This document shows, in pieces, positions 53,589-62,726 of a stretch of DNA of 64,000 bases. The stretch comes from Abyssisolibacter fermentans. GTDB taxonomy: Bacteria; Bacillota; Clostridia; Tissierellales; MCWD3. The position numbers were made by a program, and so were the translations under genes. The stretch covers positions 1-64,000 of the forward strand of contig NZ_LOHE01000052.1 of the NCBI RefSeq assembly GCF_001559865.1, given 5' to 3'. Under the pieces are notes generated by a model. It was not told the DNA's origin and ran no database searches. It saw only the letters and a program-made list of their open reading frames with translations. The stretch's first letter is position 1; every line of letters begins with the position of its first letter.

Positions 53589-55103
53589 ATGAATATAGCT
53601 ATATACTCTAGGAAATCTATTGATACTGGTAAGGGTGAAAGTGTTAAAAACCAAGTTAAATTATGTAAAGATTATTTTATGAGACAAGAAAATAATTGTA
53701 AATTTGAAATATTTGAAGATGAAGGATTTACTGGTGGGAATACTAATAGACCATCTTTTCAGCGAATGATGGAGTTAGTGAAGATAAAACAATTTGATGT
53801 TATTGCTGTATATAAAATAGATCGTATTGCTAGGAATATAGTTGATTTTGTGAATATTTATGATGAGCTTGAAACCATGGGTGTTCAACTTGTTAGTATT
53901 ACGGAAGGATTTGACCCTCGAACTGCTGCAGGTAAAATGATGATGCTTCTACTCGCTTCTTTTGCTGAAATGGAACGTATGAATATTGCTCAACGTGTTA
54001 AGGATAATATGAAGGAATTAGCTAAAATAGGTCGTTGGAGTGGTGGCACACCTCCTACTGGCTACTCTACTATAAAAGTTTTGGAAATGGGAAAAAAGGT
54101 TACTTATTTAGAATTAATTGAGGATAAATCAAAAGATATTAAAGAAATGTTTGAATTGTATAGCAACAGTTATTCTACCTATAAAATTAGTAAATATTTC
54201 AAAAACAAAGGCCTAAATTACCCAATTAAGACTATACAAAACATATTGACTAATCCTACATACTTACGTGCGACTAAAGAGTCTATTAAGCATTTAGAGA
54301 GCTTAGGATATATTGTATATGGTGAACCTAATGGTTGTGGTTTTTTACCATATAATCGTAGGCCAAGAATTAAGGGAAAGAAAGTGACAATTAGCAGTGA
54401 GAAATTTGTTGCTACCTCTATGCATCAACCAATCGTTGATTTGGAGTTGTGGCTGAAGGTACATCAGAAATTAGAAGAAAATTGTACTAACCCACATCCT
54501 AGAGAAAGTAATTATTCTTTTTTATCTGGATTAGTTAGATGTAAGTGTGGTTCAAATATGATTATACAGCCTGGGCATAGGAGAAAGAATGGAACAAGGA
54601 TATTTTATTTTAGATGTCGCACTAAAGGTTGTAGTAAATTTCTTAAAGTAGATATTGCAGAAAAATATGTTTTTGAAACTATTAAGCAGTACTTAGACAA
54701 AGAGTATCTAAAAAGATGTTTAAAGAGCAATAAAAAAGATGTTGATGTGGACATAGAAATTAAGCAAATAGATAAAAAAATATCATTAAACAATAAAGCT
54801 ATTGATAATTTGGTTGATAAACTTACACTGTTAAGTAATGACGCTTCGTTATTTATAACTAAAAAGATAGAAGAATTATCAGTTATTAATCGTAATCTTA
54901 AAGAAGACTTATTAATTCTAGAAAGAAAAAAACTTATTAATAATTTAAATGACAATAATGTTGATGTTTTGCATAATCAAATTATGCAGTTTGTTTATTT
55001 GGATGATGATATTGCACTTAAAAAGAAATACATTAAAACTATTGTAAAATCAGTTATTTGGGATTCTGAAAACAACACTATAAAGATTGAATTGCTTAAA
55101 TAA
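53589..55103 (+). CDS. large serine integrase
   Basis: About 504 residues. Resolvase domain: YSRKS with catalytic Ser near residue 8, GxSVKNQ, FEDEGFTGGNTNRPSF, DVIAVYKIDRIARN and the AEMERxNIAQRV helix; then a recombinase domain, a Cys4 zinc ribbon (CKCGSNM, CRTKGCSKF) and a coiled-coil C-terminus. It ends 29 bp before attR. It catalyses integration between short att sites. Confidence 0.95.
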   Translation: MNIAIYSRKSIDTGKGESVKNQVKLCKDYFMRQENNCKFEIFEDEGFTGGNTNRPSFQRMMELVKIKQFDVIAVYKIDRIARNIVDFVNIYDELETMGVQLVSITEGFDPRTAAGKMMMLLLASFAEMERMNIAQRVKDNMKELAKIGRWSGGTPPTGYSTIKVLEMGKKVTYLELIEDKSKDIKEMFELYSNSYSTYKISKYFKNKGLNYPIKTIQNILTNPTYLRATKESIKHLESLGYIVYGEPNGCGFLPYNRRPRIKGKKVTISSEKFVATSMHQPIVDLELWLKVHQKLEENCTNPHPRESNYSFLSGLVRCKCGSNMIIQPGHRRKNGTRIFYFRCRTKGCSKFLKVDIAEKYVFETIKQYLDKEYLKRCLKSNKKDVDVDIEIKQIDKKISLNNKAIDNLVDKLTLLSNDASLFITKKIEELSVINRNLKEDLLILERKKLINNLNDNNVDVLHNQIMQFVYLDDDIALKKKYIKTIVKSVIWDSENNTIKIELLK

Positions 55104-55131
55104 TAATATGCTGTTGTTCTTGATGGACTGC

Positions 55132-55173
55132 TCAACCTGCCCAGCCGCCACCTATAATTACAACTTTAATCAA
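55132..55173 (-). pseudogene. 5' end of the interrupted FAD oxidoreductase gene
   Basis: TTG start after AAGGAGGG reading LIKVVIIGGGWAG then a stop made by prophage sequence. It overlaps the stop of the PyrK-like gene by 8 bp. The continuation lies at 16137-17386. Confidence 0.9.
55133..55142. other. attR core
   Basis: CAACCTGCCC, identical to attL core at 17377-17386. Flanking bases differ immediately on each side (A/T at left, G/A at right). Confidence 0.9.
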
Positions 55174-56134
55174 GATTAACCCTCCTTTTAATACTTTCTC
55201 TGACATCAATTTGTGTCTTGCACGTTTTAACAACAGTTCCATCTTCTAAACGTTTTGAACAAGCACCACAAATACCTTCACCACAACATATTTCATTGTT
55301 GTTTGTTGCAGATATTAAAGGGTTAATTTTTAATTCATCTACAATATTGATAATTTTTTGTTGGACAATATCCGAACCAGCCAAAAACAAAAAATCATAA
55401 CTATTATTTTTTAACATAATATTGATTAACTTTTGGCAGCTAGTACTCATAACATTTTCCTCAATAATATTTATATTTAAATCTTTAATAAAATTTTTAA
55501 TAAATGGTTCGTTTACTTTACCTTTGTCTAATAATAATGTTATGTTATTATTATTTCTTATAAGATATTTGATAACTGGCACACAAGGTGCTTGTGCTAT
55601 ACCTCTACAAATTAATAAACATTCACTATTTTTAAGGGTTTTTAAATTTTTAAAACCAAGTATTCCATTAAAATATGGACCTCTAAGAAGTAGTTTGTCT
55701 TTTAATAAATTTAATTGTTTTGTCTTTGAACCAACAACTTGATAGGCAATATATATATATCCATCTACATCATTAACGTCTAAAATTGACATTGGTAAAT
55801 CAAAATAATGTAGACATTCAATATTTCTTAAAAAAACATATGAACCAGGTTGTTTTAAATATCTTGCTAGTGTCTTTGAAACTTCTAATTTTAATAGATA
55901 GCAATTTTTATTTATTTTAGTCTTTGAGACTACATTGACAGGTATAGATTGTCTTGGAGTTTTTTTCTTATTACCATTCCATACATATTCCTGATAGATA
56001 CATGTGCCTCTCCAATTACAATCACAAAAGTCTTTACCTTGTAGTATTGAACATGTTATACAGTTATTAGTTTCAGCTAAATAACAGGGACAGTATTCTC
56101 CCCCGGCGTCTATGCACTCAAGATTCTTTTTCAC
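55166..56134 (-). CDS. PyrK-like FAD/NAD-binding reductase subunit, Cys-rich N-terminus
   Basis: 322 residues. The first ~50 residues hold nine Cys (CPCYLAETNNCITC, FCDCNWRGTC). A ferredoxin-reductase-like core follows (LPMSILD, CRGIAQAPCVPVI) and the C-terminal CCGEGICGACSKRL...C 2Fe-2S motif as in PyrK. It likely passes electrons from NAD(P)H to the next gene product, the FAD oxidoreductase. GTG start after AAGGGGGGA. The physiological substrate is unknown. Confidence 0.8.
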   Translation of the reverse strand: MKKNLECIDAGGEYCPCYLAETNNCITCSILQGKDFCDCNWRGTCIYQEYVWNGNKKKTPRQSIPVNVVSKTKINKNCYLLKLEVSKTLARYLKQPGSYVFLRNIECLHYFDLPMSILDVNDVDGYIYIAYQVVGSKTKQLNLLKDKLLLRGPYFNGILGFKNLKTLKNSECLLICRGIAQAPCVPVIKYLIRNNNNITLLLDKGKVNEPFIKNFIKDLNINIIEENVMSTSCQKLINIMLKNNSYDFLFLAGSDIVQQKIINIVDELKINPLISATNNNEICCGEGICGACSKRLEDGTVVKTCKTQIDVRESIKRRVNLD

Positions 56135-56234
56135 GTAATCCCCCCTTTATAGTATGAGGTAGTAAATAATATTTCTAATATTAGAATATTTATATGTTTT
56201 TATTTTGTTACTTATACTTTTTTAAAAGCAATAA

Positions 56235-56267
56235 AAAATTTTACTTTCTTGACGAAAGTAAAATTTT
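56235..56267 (-). terminator. terminator between carboxypeptidase and reductase genes
   Basis: Perfect 14-bp arms AAAATTTTACTTTC/GAAAGTAAAATTTT with loop TTGAC. Confidence 0.8.
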
Positions 56268-56344
56268 CAAACAGTGAACCTAACCTTTAATTTGGTGTAA
56301 ATCGCTTACTCCTAGATAGAGCTTTTCAACTTATAATGACTTAC

Positions 56345-57466
56345 CTAATCAAAAATATTATAAAAGAAATCAACTAATTTATCTTTAAGTGTTTTAGATA
56401 CTACTTCTCTATGTGCATAAAGAATACTGCTACATAAGAGCTTACCTTTAAAATATATTTTAGCAGTTCCTATTTTTTGTCCTTTTTTAATAGGAGCTTT
56501 TAGTTTTTCTGGCATATCCAAAATTATCTTAATTTCTTTTTTTTCAAGATTAGTTAATGGTAGTATTATGTCAGAAGTGTTTATGACAGATGTATAATTC
56601 TGTTTACCATTTATTACTGTTATGTTTTTAATGAATTGATTTTTTTGTAATATTATACTAGGAGAATACATTTCAAATCCATAACTTAATAAATTGTAAC
56701 AGTCATTAAACCAATTACCGTCATTTAATACTACTGAAATAAGCTGCATACCATTTCTTGTAGCTGTTGAAACTAAGCAGCGACCTGATGATTTTGTATA
56801 TCCTGTTTTGCCACCATCTCCACCACTAAATTGCCAGAGGGCTTTATTTTTATTATAAAAGTATCTTTTGATATCTCCATTAGAAATATATAGTTTAGTT
56901 TTAGAAATCTTTCTAAATTCATCTATATTCATTGCCGCTCTAGTTATTAAAGCTAAATCATAAGCAGTTGTATAATGGTCTTTATGATGCAATCCATGAG
57001 GATTCATGAAATGAGTATTTAATGCACCAATTTCTTTAGCTTTTTTGTTCATTAATTCAACGAATCCTTCAACAGAAGAACCTACATGATATGCAATTGC
57101 AGTTGCTGCATCATTACCAGAGCGTAACATTAATCCATATAGTAAATCTTTTAATGTAATTTTCTCATTATGTTTTAAATAAATACTAGATCCTTCAACA
57201 CCTACACTTTTTGGATGGATTTTTACTATATCATCCAGATTACCATATTCTAGAGCAACTAAAGCTGTCATAATCTTAGTAGTACTAGCCATAGGTAATT
57301 TTTTATGAGGGTTTTGAGAATATAAAATTCTACCAGTGGATTTTTCCATTAATATACTACTTTGACTAGATGGGTTTGGAGTGATATTATAATTTGCAAA
57401 TGTAGTGCTGTTTATGCAAAGGATTGATAGGACTATAAGTAAGCATGTAAGTTTTTTTATTTTCAT
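56345..57466 (-). CDS. D-alanyl-D-alanine carboxypeptidase (S11)
   Basis: About 373 residues with a signal peptide. Catalytic motifs: SxxK as ASTTK, SGN (RSGNDAATA) and KTG (GGKTGYTKSSG). Trims the terminal D-Ala of peptidoglycan stems. The ATG after GAGGTG was chosen. Paralogue of the gene at 61360. Confidence 0.92.
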   Translation of the reverse strand: MKIKKLTCLLIVLSILCINSTTFANYNITPNPSSQSSILMEKSTGRILYSQNPHKKLPMASTTKIMTALVALEYGNLDDIVKIHPKSVGVEGSSIYLKHNEKITLKDLLYGLMLRSGNDAATAIAYHVGSSVEGFVELMNKKAKEIGALNTHFMNPHGLHHKDHYTTAYDLALITRAAMNIDEFRKISKTKLYISNGDIKRYFYNKNKALWQFSGGDGGKTGYTKSSGRCLVSTATRNGMQLISVVLNDGNWFNDCYNLLSYGFEMYSPSIILQKNQFIKNITVINGKQNYTSVINTSDIILPLTNLEKKEIKIILDMPEKLKAPIKKGQKIGTAKIYFKGKLLCSSILYAHREVVSKTLKDKLVDFFYNIFD

Positions 57467-57487
57467 TTTTATCACCTCATTGTTTAA

Positions 57488-57556
57488 ACAGATTATTCAT
57501 ATAACTCCCGATAATATGCTGTATAGTGTTTACTTTTCTATTAATAATCTGGATTT
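57488..57556 (+). repeat. MITE-like repeat, short form 1
   Basis: Only the end arms remain: AGATTATTCATATAACTCCC and TCTATTAATAATCTGGATTT, around ATATGCTGTATAGTG. The internal stem module is missing. Confidence 0.7.
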
Positions 57557-57647
57557 AAATACTATTCAATGATATTTTTTGTTATATACTATTATTAAAT
57601 ACTACTTAATATATGCTAACATATATAAAAAATGTATATTAATATTT

Positions 57648-57715
57648 AACCCTGATTATTCATATAATTTTAAATAATGTAGAGTATTTGATTTTCCTAT
57701 GAATAATCTGGGTTT
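57648..57715 (+). repeat. MITE-like repeat, short form 2
   Basis: AACCCTGATTATTCATATAA and CCTATGAATAATCTGGGTTT ends, inner part deleted. 91 bp from the previous short copy. Confidence 0.75.
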
Positions 57716-57724
57716 ATCTTTGCA

Positions 57725-57757
57725 AAATTAAAAGAGTCTTAAAGACTCCTTTAATTT
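57725..57757 (-). terminator. terminator of the gerW gene
   Basis: Arms AAATTAAAAGAGTC and GACTCCTTTAATTT, with one central mismatch, overlapping the gerW stop. Confidence 0.75.
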
Positions 57758-58239
57758 GCTTCTTGTTCATCTTTTTTATTTTCATCAAGTTTACAATTAC
57801 TATCAGTTTTTGATGTTTTATTCTTTTGTGTCTTTGGTTTTTTTGTTGCAATTCTATTTTGAATACCTTCAATTAACGCTGGAATTAGATCTAAAAAATT
57901 GTTAACTATGTTAGATTCATTGTCAACTGGTAATAATTTCATCTGTCCATTTCCAACTACAATAAATGCTGAAGGTTTTACGGATATACCTGCTCCAGAA
58001 CCTCCTCCAAAAGGATAATCTTTATCTTTTTCTTTTTCATTTGTAGTATTGTGTGTAGAAGTTTTTTTACCATATTGTCCTCCACCTGAAGCAAAACCTA
58101 ATGATATCTGTGATATTGGTATGATTACAGTTCCATCTTTTGTCTCAACTGGATCACCAACAATTGTATTAACATCAACCATTTGTTTTAAGTTTTCCAT
58201 GGTAGTTGTCATAAGTGCTTCAATTGGATGATTTGCCAT
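57751..58239 (-). CDS. gerW: sporulation protein GerW (YtfJ)
   Basis: 162 residues. HPIEALMTTTMENLKQMVDVNTIVGDP at residues 4-30, TVIIPISQISLGFASGGG and GGGSGAGISVKPSAFIVV are family hallmarks. Required for proper spore germination in Bacillus. The tail is Lys/Asp-rich. Supports a spore-forming host. Confidence 0.93.
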   Translation of the reverse strand: MANHPIEALMTTTMENLKQMVDVNTIVGDPVETKDGTVIIPISQISLGFASGGGQYGKKTSTHNTTNEKEKDKDYPFGGGSGAGISVKPSAFIVVGNGQMKLLPVDNESNIVNNFLDLIPALIEGIQNRIATKKPKTQKNKTSKTDSNCKLDENKKDEQEAN

Positions 58240-58273
58240 TACATTGCCTCCTTTTATTTGAAATATTGTTGGA

Positions 58274-58291
58274 CTATGAATAATCTGTGTT
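58274..58291 (+). repeat. solo right arm of the MITE-like repeat
   Basis: CTATGAATAATCTGTGTTT, matching the right end of the family, with no left arm nearby. Confidence 0.45.
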
Positions 58292-58356
58292 TATATCTTA
58301 ATTTTGTTTTTTACTCTTACATGATATAAAAGAAATTATACCTTCATTATAGTAGT

Positions 58357-58935
58357 TTATAATTTCTTATGTATTAAAAAAGTCTTTATACCTGCAATAA
58401 TAATATAAGCTAATCTAGTAAGAATTATACAACTGAATTTAATATCTTTTTTTTCTTTATTAAAATCAGGCACTATAGTTACCTTGAATTTTTTTGGGTC
58501 ACTATAATTGTACAATACACCTAATAATGAATATATTACTGAATTAATCAATCCATAGATCATTGCTGTTGATGCAGCGTTATTACAACCAATAATGACA
58601 TCAAGTTTAAATTTGATTAATTTAGTTGAATGCTTTAAATTTATAACATTAGTTTTTACTTGAGAATATATTTCTATTAATTCTTCTATCTTTGATTTAA
58701 TATTTTTTGATGGATTAATGTTTTTTCTGAATTTAAATAAATACAATACTTTTATTTCTTTTTTGGTTTTCCCTAAATATTTTATTACTATTAAATTTAA
58801 ACCCTTATGTGATAAAAGATTAATTTTTATTTCAAGTATGTAATTTTTTTTACTATCATAGTCTATTACGATGATAATAGGTATAAATAAAAATATAAGA
58901 AATATTAATAAAAATACAATTATAACAATTTTCAT
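58357..58935 (-). CDS. DUF2953 (YtfI-like) membrane-anchored protein
   Basis: About 192 residues, one N-terminal membrane segment, then a domain with STAMIYGLINSVIYSLLGVL. Genes of this family sit beside gerW in many spore formers. The ATG after GAGGTG was chosen. Confidence 0.75.
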   Translation of the reverse strand: MKIVIIVFLLIFLIFLFIPIIIVIDYDSKKNYILEIKINLLSHKGLNLIVIKYLGKTKKEIKVLYLFKFRKNINPSKNIKSKIEELIEIYSQVKTNVINLKHSTKLIKFKLDVIIGCNNAASTAMIYGLINSVIYSLLGVLYNYSDPKKFKVTIVPDFNKEKKDIKFSCIILTRLAYIIIAGIKTFLIHKKL

Positions 58936-58987
58936 GTTATTCACCTCATGTTTCATCCTATTAAATGTATTTTTACCATAAATAACA

Positions 58988-59020
58988 AAAAAGACACATG
59001 AAATTTATAATTCATGTGCT
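58988..59020 (-). terminator. terminator at the end of scpB
   Basis: Arms CACATGAA/TTCATGTG then a T-run on the minus strand; overlaps the last codons of scpB. Confidence 0.75.
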
Positions 59021-59550
59021 TCTTCATCTGATTCATTATCTAATATATTCAAATTAGGTAATTCTGAGATATTTTTTATTCCAAAGTACCTTAAAAAATC
59101 TTCAGTTGTTCCAAAAATCCTAGGTCTACCAGGTTTGTCCAATTTTCCTACTTCCATAACAAGATTTTTATCTATTAAATAGCGAATAGCTCTATCACAC
59201 CTTACACCTCTAATAGCTTCAATTTCAGCTTTTGTTATAGGTTGTTTATATGCAATAATAGATAATGTTTCTAGTGCTGTATTAGTAAGACCCTTATTTG
59301 TCTTAGGTGTGCACAATTTACTAATCCAAGGATAATGCTCAGGTCTTGTACATATTTGATAAGAATTATTAGTTTGTATAATTTGCAGACCTCGGCCAGT
59401 TATATTAAACTCCTCTATCATTTCATTTAATATTGTTGTAGCATATTTTTTATTTATATTTAAAACACTACAGATATCTTTAATGGATAGAGGATCTCCC
59501 CAAACAAATAACAATGCTTCTGTAAGTGATTTAATTTCTTTTTTGTCCAT
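59005..59550 (-). CDS. scpB: segregation and condensation protein B
   Basis: 181 residues: EALLFVWGDPLSIKDIC, LSIIAYKQPITKAEIEAIRG and LGKPGRPxxFGTT-type ending are family signatures. Part of the SMC-ScpAB condensin. The ATG after GGGGGA at 59550 is chosen rather than the TTG at 59562. Confidence 0.95.
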   Translation of the reverse strand: MDKKEIKSLTEALLFVWGDPLSIKDICSVLNINKKYATTILNEMIEEFNITGRGLQIIQTNNSYQICTRPEHYPWISKLCTPKTNKGLTNTALETLSIIAYKQPITKAEIEAIRGVRCDRAIRYLIDKNLVMEVGKLDKPGRPRIFGTTEDFLRYFGIKNISELPNLNILDNESDEEAHEL

Positions 59551-59562
59551 AAAATCCCCCAA

Positions 59563-60294
59563 CTATATTAATTTGATTTCTATTTGTTCAAAATTATCTT
59601 TTTGATATACAGTTACTTTGTTTAGCTTAATAAGCTCTAATAAAGCCAAAAATGTTACTACAACTTCAAATTTACTTACGTTATTTGCAAAGATTTCTTC
59701 GAAGTTAATTACATTCAATTTTGATAAAGAATAAAGTATGTATTCCATACTTTCTTCTATTGTTATAGAATCTCTATGTATGTTATCAAATGTATTTTCA
59801 TTAGTTTTATATTTGTTTTTTCTTAAAACCTTGTATAATGCATTTACAAGATTATTAAGCTTAATGCCATCAAAGGTTAATTGAATTGATTCTTCTTGAT
59901 AATAGTCCATATCTTCTTGAGGTTTAGCATATATCATACTTTGGATAATTTCTTTATCTTTTAAATCTAAAGCAGCAGCTTTGAACTTTTTATATTCTAT
60001 AAGTTTTTGTATCAATTCATCTCTAGGATCCATTTCCTCATTATCAAAAAGCTTGTCTTTTTTTTCTTTAGGAAGTAACATTTTAGATTTGATTACCAAT
60101 AATGTTGCAGCCATAACCAAAAACTCACTGGTTATTTCTAAATCTAGTTCTTCCATTTTTTCTAAGTAGCTTAAATATTGATCTGTAATCTGTGTTATTG
60201 ATATATCATAAATATCTACTTCAGCTTTATCAATTAAATGTAAAAGTAAGTCAAGAGGTCCTTCAAAAGAATCTAAAATAACCTTATATTCCAT
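59563..60294 (-). CDS. scpA: segregation and condensation protein A
   Basis: 243 residues: FEGPLDLLLHLIDKAEVDIYDI and FLVMAATLLVIKSKMLLP are diagnostic. The kleisin of the SMC complex. Directly followed by scpB. Confidence 0.96.
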   Translation of the reverse strand: MEYKVILDSFEGPLDLLLHLIDKAEVDIYDISITQITDQYLSYLEKMEELDLEITSEFLVMAATLLVIKSKMLLPKEKKDKLFDNEEMDPRDELIQKLIEYKKFKAAALDLKDKEIIQSMIYAKPQEDMDYYQEESIQLTFDGIKLNNLVNALYKVLRKNKYKTNENTFDNIHRDSITIEESMEYILYSLSKLNVINFEEIFANNVSKFEVVVTFLALLELIKLNKVTVYQKDNFEQIEIKLI

Positions 60295-60310
60295 AATATA
60301 TTCTCCTTGT

Positions 60311-60910
60311 TTATGTTAATATAGATACTAAATTTAAAATAAAATTAAAAATAACTCCAATTAATGGATGTAATATCACATTTATTGTGTCAGTCATAAT
60401 TAACACTATTAATATAATATATAAATACTTCTCGTATTTGTAAAATAAATATTCATATTTATTTGGCAACAAACTAGCTAGTATCTTTGAACCATCTAAA
60501 GGTGGTAAGGGTATTAAGTTAAATACTCCTAATGCTATATTATACCAAAAGATAGGAAGAACAAAAGATAATATTAAGTTATTATTTATTTTTAACAGTG
60601 TTATAAGCAAAGCTGTTAAAATTGCTAAAGCAAAATTCGTTAATGGACCTGCTATAGAAACTAGTATAGTTCCTAATTTTCTATCTTTAAAGTATAACGG
60701 ATTTATTGGTACTGGTTTTGCCCATCCAAAACCTAAAGTAAATAGTAATAAAAATCCAATAGGATCTAAATGCTTTAATGGGTTAAGTGTTAATCTACCT
60801 CTATTTTTTGCAGTATTATCTCCTAACTTATAAGCTACATAACCATGAGCAAATTCGTGACATACAATTGCAATTAATAGGGCAGGTAATCTAATTAATT
60901 TTTCAGTCAA
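60311..60910 (-). CDS. M50 site-2 protease family membrane protein
   Basis: 199 residues. Zinc site HEFAH and the LPPLDGSKI Asp motif, about six membrane segments, conserved GRLTLNPLKHLDPIG. YwhC/rseP-like small S2P placed beside scpA, as in many Clostridia. Confidence 0.9.
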   Translation of the reverse strand: MTEKLIRLPALLIAIVCHEFAHGYVAYKLGDNTAKNRGRLTLNPLKHLDPIGFLLLFTLGFGWAKPVPINPLYFKDRKLGTILVSIAGPLTNFALAILTALLITLLKINNNLILSFVLPIFWYNIALGVFNLIPLPPLDGSKILASLLPNKYEYLFYKYEKYLYIILIVLIMTDTINVILHPLIGVIFNFILNLVSILT

Positions 60911-61122
60911 ATTTCTGCCTCCTATATAAAACCTACGTTATTCATAGAAATTAAATAAATAACTATATATATTTTATAACCTTTTCATAAAAAACACAAA
61001 TACAAGCTTTAAATTTATGCTTTTCTTAATGATACGGTATTATGTGATTATAACTATATAGTGATGAATTGTCAAATTAAAGAAAGAAATTGTGAGAAAT
61101 ATATGATTCCATTTGGAACACA
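60911..61122. other. AT-rich gap
   Basis: No gene in this part of the 450-bp gap before the carboxypeptidase. The rest of the gap holds a terminator and a repeat, listed separately. Confidence 0.5.
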
Positions 61123-61164
61123 CTAAAGGAACTATTCCAAAATATTTTGAGATAGTTCCTTTAG
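61123..61164 (-). terminator. terminator of the upstream carboxypeptidase gene
   Basis: Perfect 13-bp arms CTAAAGGAACTAT/ATAGTTCCTTTAG with a 16-base loop. Confidence 0.7.
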
Positions 61165-61165
61165 C

Positions 61166-61331
61166 AAACCCTGATTATTCATAGAAAATTAAACACTATA
61201 CTACATCCTTTTGTTTATAAGATATCCATTAAATTTTTGACATACCAACTCGGTATTACTTAAAATTTACTGGAGTCTTCTAATTCACAATTATACAGCA
61301 TATTATTCAAATTATATAAATAATCAGGGTT
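61166..61331 (-). repeat. MITE-like hairpin repeat, inverted full copy
   Basis: 166 bp with both arms: AAACCCTGATTATTCATAGA and AAATAATCAGGGTT. The interior keeps the ATACCGAGTTGGTAT stem and TAATTCACAATTATACAGCA. The best-preserved copy for defining the element. Confidence 0.8.
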
Positions 61332-61359
61332 AAAATACCATTTGTTTGTATATTTAATT

Positions 61360-62544
61360 TTATGATTCTTGTTTGATTTGTTTTTTTGTCATTAAACTAA
61401 ATATTTTTTCAAACATATCAATTACATTAGCTTTTTTTACTTCATCTTTTACAATTAAATCTACTTTACCTATGATTTTTTTATCCATCATTATAATCAA
61501 TTCTCCAACTTTATCATTCGTTGATAATGGACAGTCAAGATACTCAGGGAGATTTACTTTGCTTTCGATTTTATCTTTAGTACCTTTATTTACCAATGCA
61601 TATAAGTTATCAGCTGCGTAAATATCAACTTTAGATTCTTTTCCCTTCATTACATCAATTGTTTTGATTTTTGCATTTTTCTTACATATTTGCACAGAGT
61701 CATATGTAGCAAATCCATAATCTAATAGTTTCTTAGATTCTCTAAATCTTATATCAGAGCTATTACAACCTAATACAACGCTTATTAGAGTTAAATTATT
61801 TCTAGTAGCAGAAGCGGCTAAGCAATGTCCCGATTTACTTGTATATCCTGTTTTTATACCATTAGCACCTTTATAGAATCTAATAAGTCTATTAGTATTT
61901 ACCAGACCTTGTTCTACGTCATGTTTTTTCCCTACATTAATAGTAATCATCCAGATATTTGTCCACTGTGTAATTTGTTTATGCTTTAATAATTCTTTAC
62001 TCATTAAACTAATATCATATGCAGTTGTATAATGATCTTCTTTATCAAATCCAGTAACATTTGAAAAATGTGTATTTTTCATACCGAGCTGTTTTGCTTT
62101 TTCGTTCATTTTCTTCAAAAATAGCTCTTCACTTCCAGCGATATGTTCTGCTAGAGCAACCGCTGCGTCATTTCCAGATCTAACTGCTATTGCTTTTAAT
62201 AATGTTTCAACAGTATTAACTTCACCAGCTTCTAAATATACTTGACTACCTCCCATACTTGCAGCATATTCGCTAACTGTAACCTCATCTTTTAATTTCA
62301 TAGTATTATTTTCCAATGATTCCATGGCTAATAATAATACCATTATTTTAGTTATACTTGCTGGAGGAAGCTTTTCATCAGCGTTAGATTGATACATTAC
62401 ATTACCAGTCATTGCATCAATTAGAATAGATGATTTGGCTTCAATCTTAAATGGAGGTGTTGTTGCATAAGTATAGTTTATTGAAGAAAACATAATGAAA
62501 AATATTAGGATGATTGTAGACAACAATTTTAACTTGAATTTCAT
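61360..62544 (-). CDS. D-alanyl-D-alanine carboxypeptidase (DacF-like)
   Basis: 394 residues with a signal peptide. SxxK as ASITK, SGN (RSGNDAAVA) and KTG (GIKTGYTSKSGH) are present. AAGGAGG precedes the ATG. Lies after the nucleoside phosphorylases, as DacF does in Bacillus. Confidence 0.92.
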   Translation of the reverse strand: MKFKLKLLSTIILIFFIMFSSINYTYATTPPFKIEAKSSILIDAMTGNVMYQSNADEKLPPASITKIMVLLLAMESLENNTMKLKDEVTVSEYAASMGGSQVYLEAGEVNTVETLLKAIAVRSGNDAAVALAEHIAGSEELFLKKMNEKAKQLGMKNTHFSNVTGFDKEDHYTTAYDISLMSKELLKHKQITQWTNIWMITINVGKKHDVEQGLVNTNRLIRFYKGANGIKTGYTSKSGHCLAASATRNNLTLISVVLGCNSSDIRFRESKKLLDYGFATYDSVQICKKNAKIKTIDVMKGKESKVDIYAADNLYALVNKGTKDKIESKVNLPEYLDCPLSTNDKVGELIIMMDKKIIGKVDLIVKDEVKKANVIDMFEKIFSLMTKKQIKQES

Positions 62545-62671
62545 ATTATCCCTCCTTATATTATATTTTTATGTTATCCACCAGATATTTAACTTATACT
62601 TATTTATAATAGGTAAAATAAGACATAAATTATATCTAAAAATGAAACCAAAATTCATATATTTTAACATT

Positions 62672-62712
62672 AAAAAAGGATTCACTCAAAATAATTTTTG
62701 AGAAATCCCTTT
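62672..62712 (-). terminator. terminator after the first PNP gene
   Basis: Stem built from AAAGGATTCACTCAAAAT and ATTTTTGAGAAATCCCTTT, with few mismatches. Confidence 0.7.
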
Positions 62713-62726
62713 CATAAAAATCTCTT

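Larger units (their letters stand above)
17377..55142. mobile_element. complete-looking siphovirus-type prophage, ~37.8 kb
   Basis: The ends are set by the shared 10-bp core and by restoration of the interrupted host gene. All modules are present: serine integrase, immunity, replication, packaging, HK97-like head, long-tail morphogenesis, lysis. Structural genes are intact and tightly packed, so the element may be inducible. Host-type MITE repeats were not seen inside. Confidence 0.93.
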
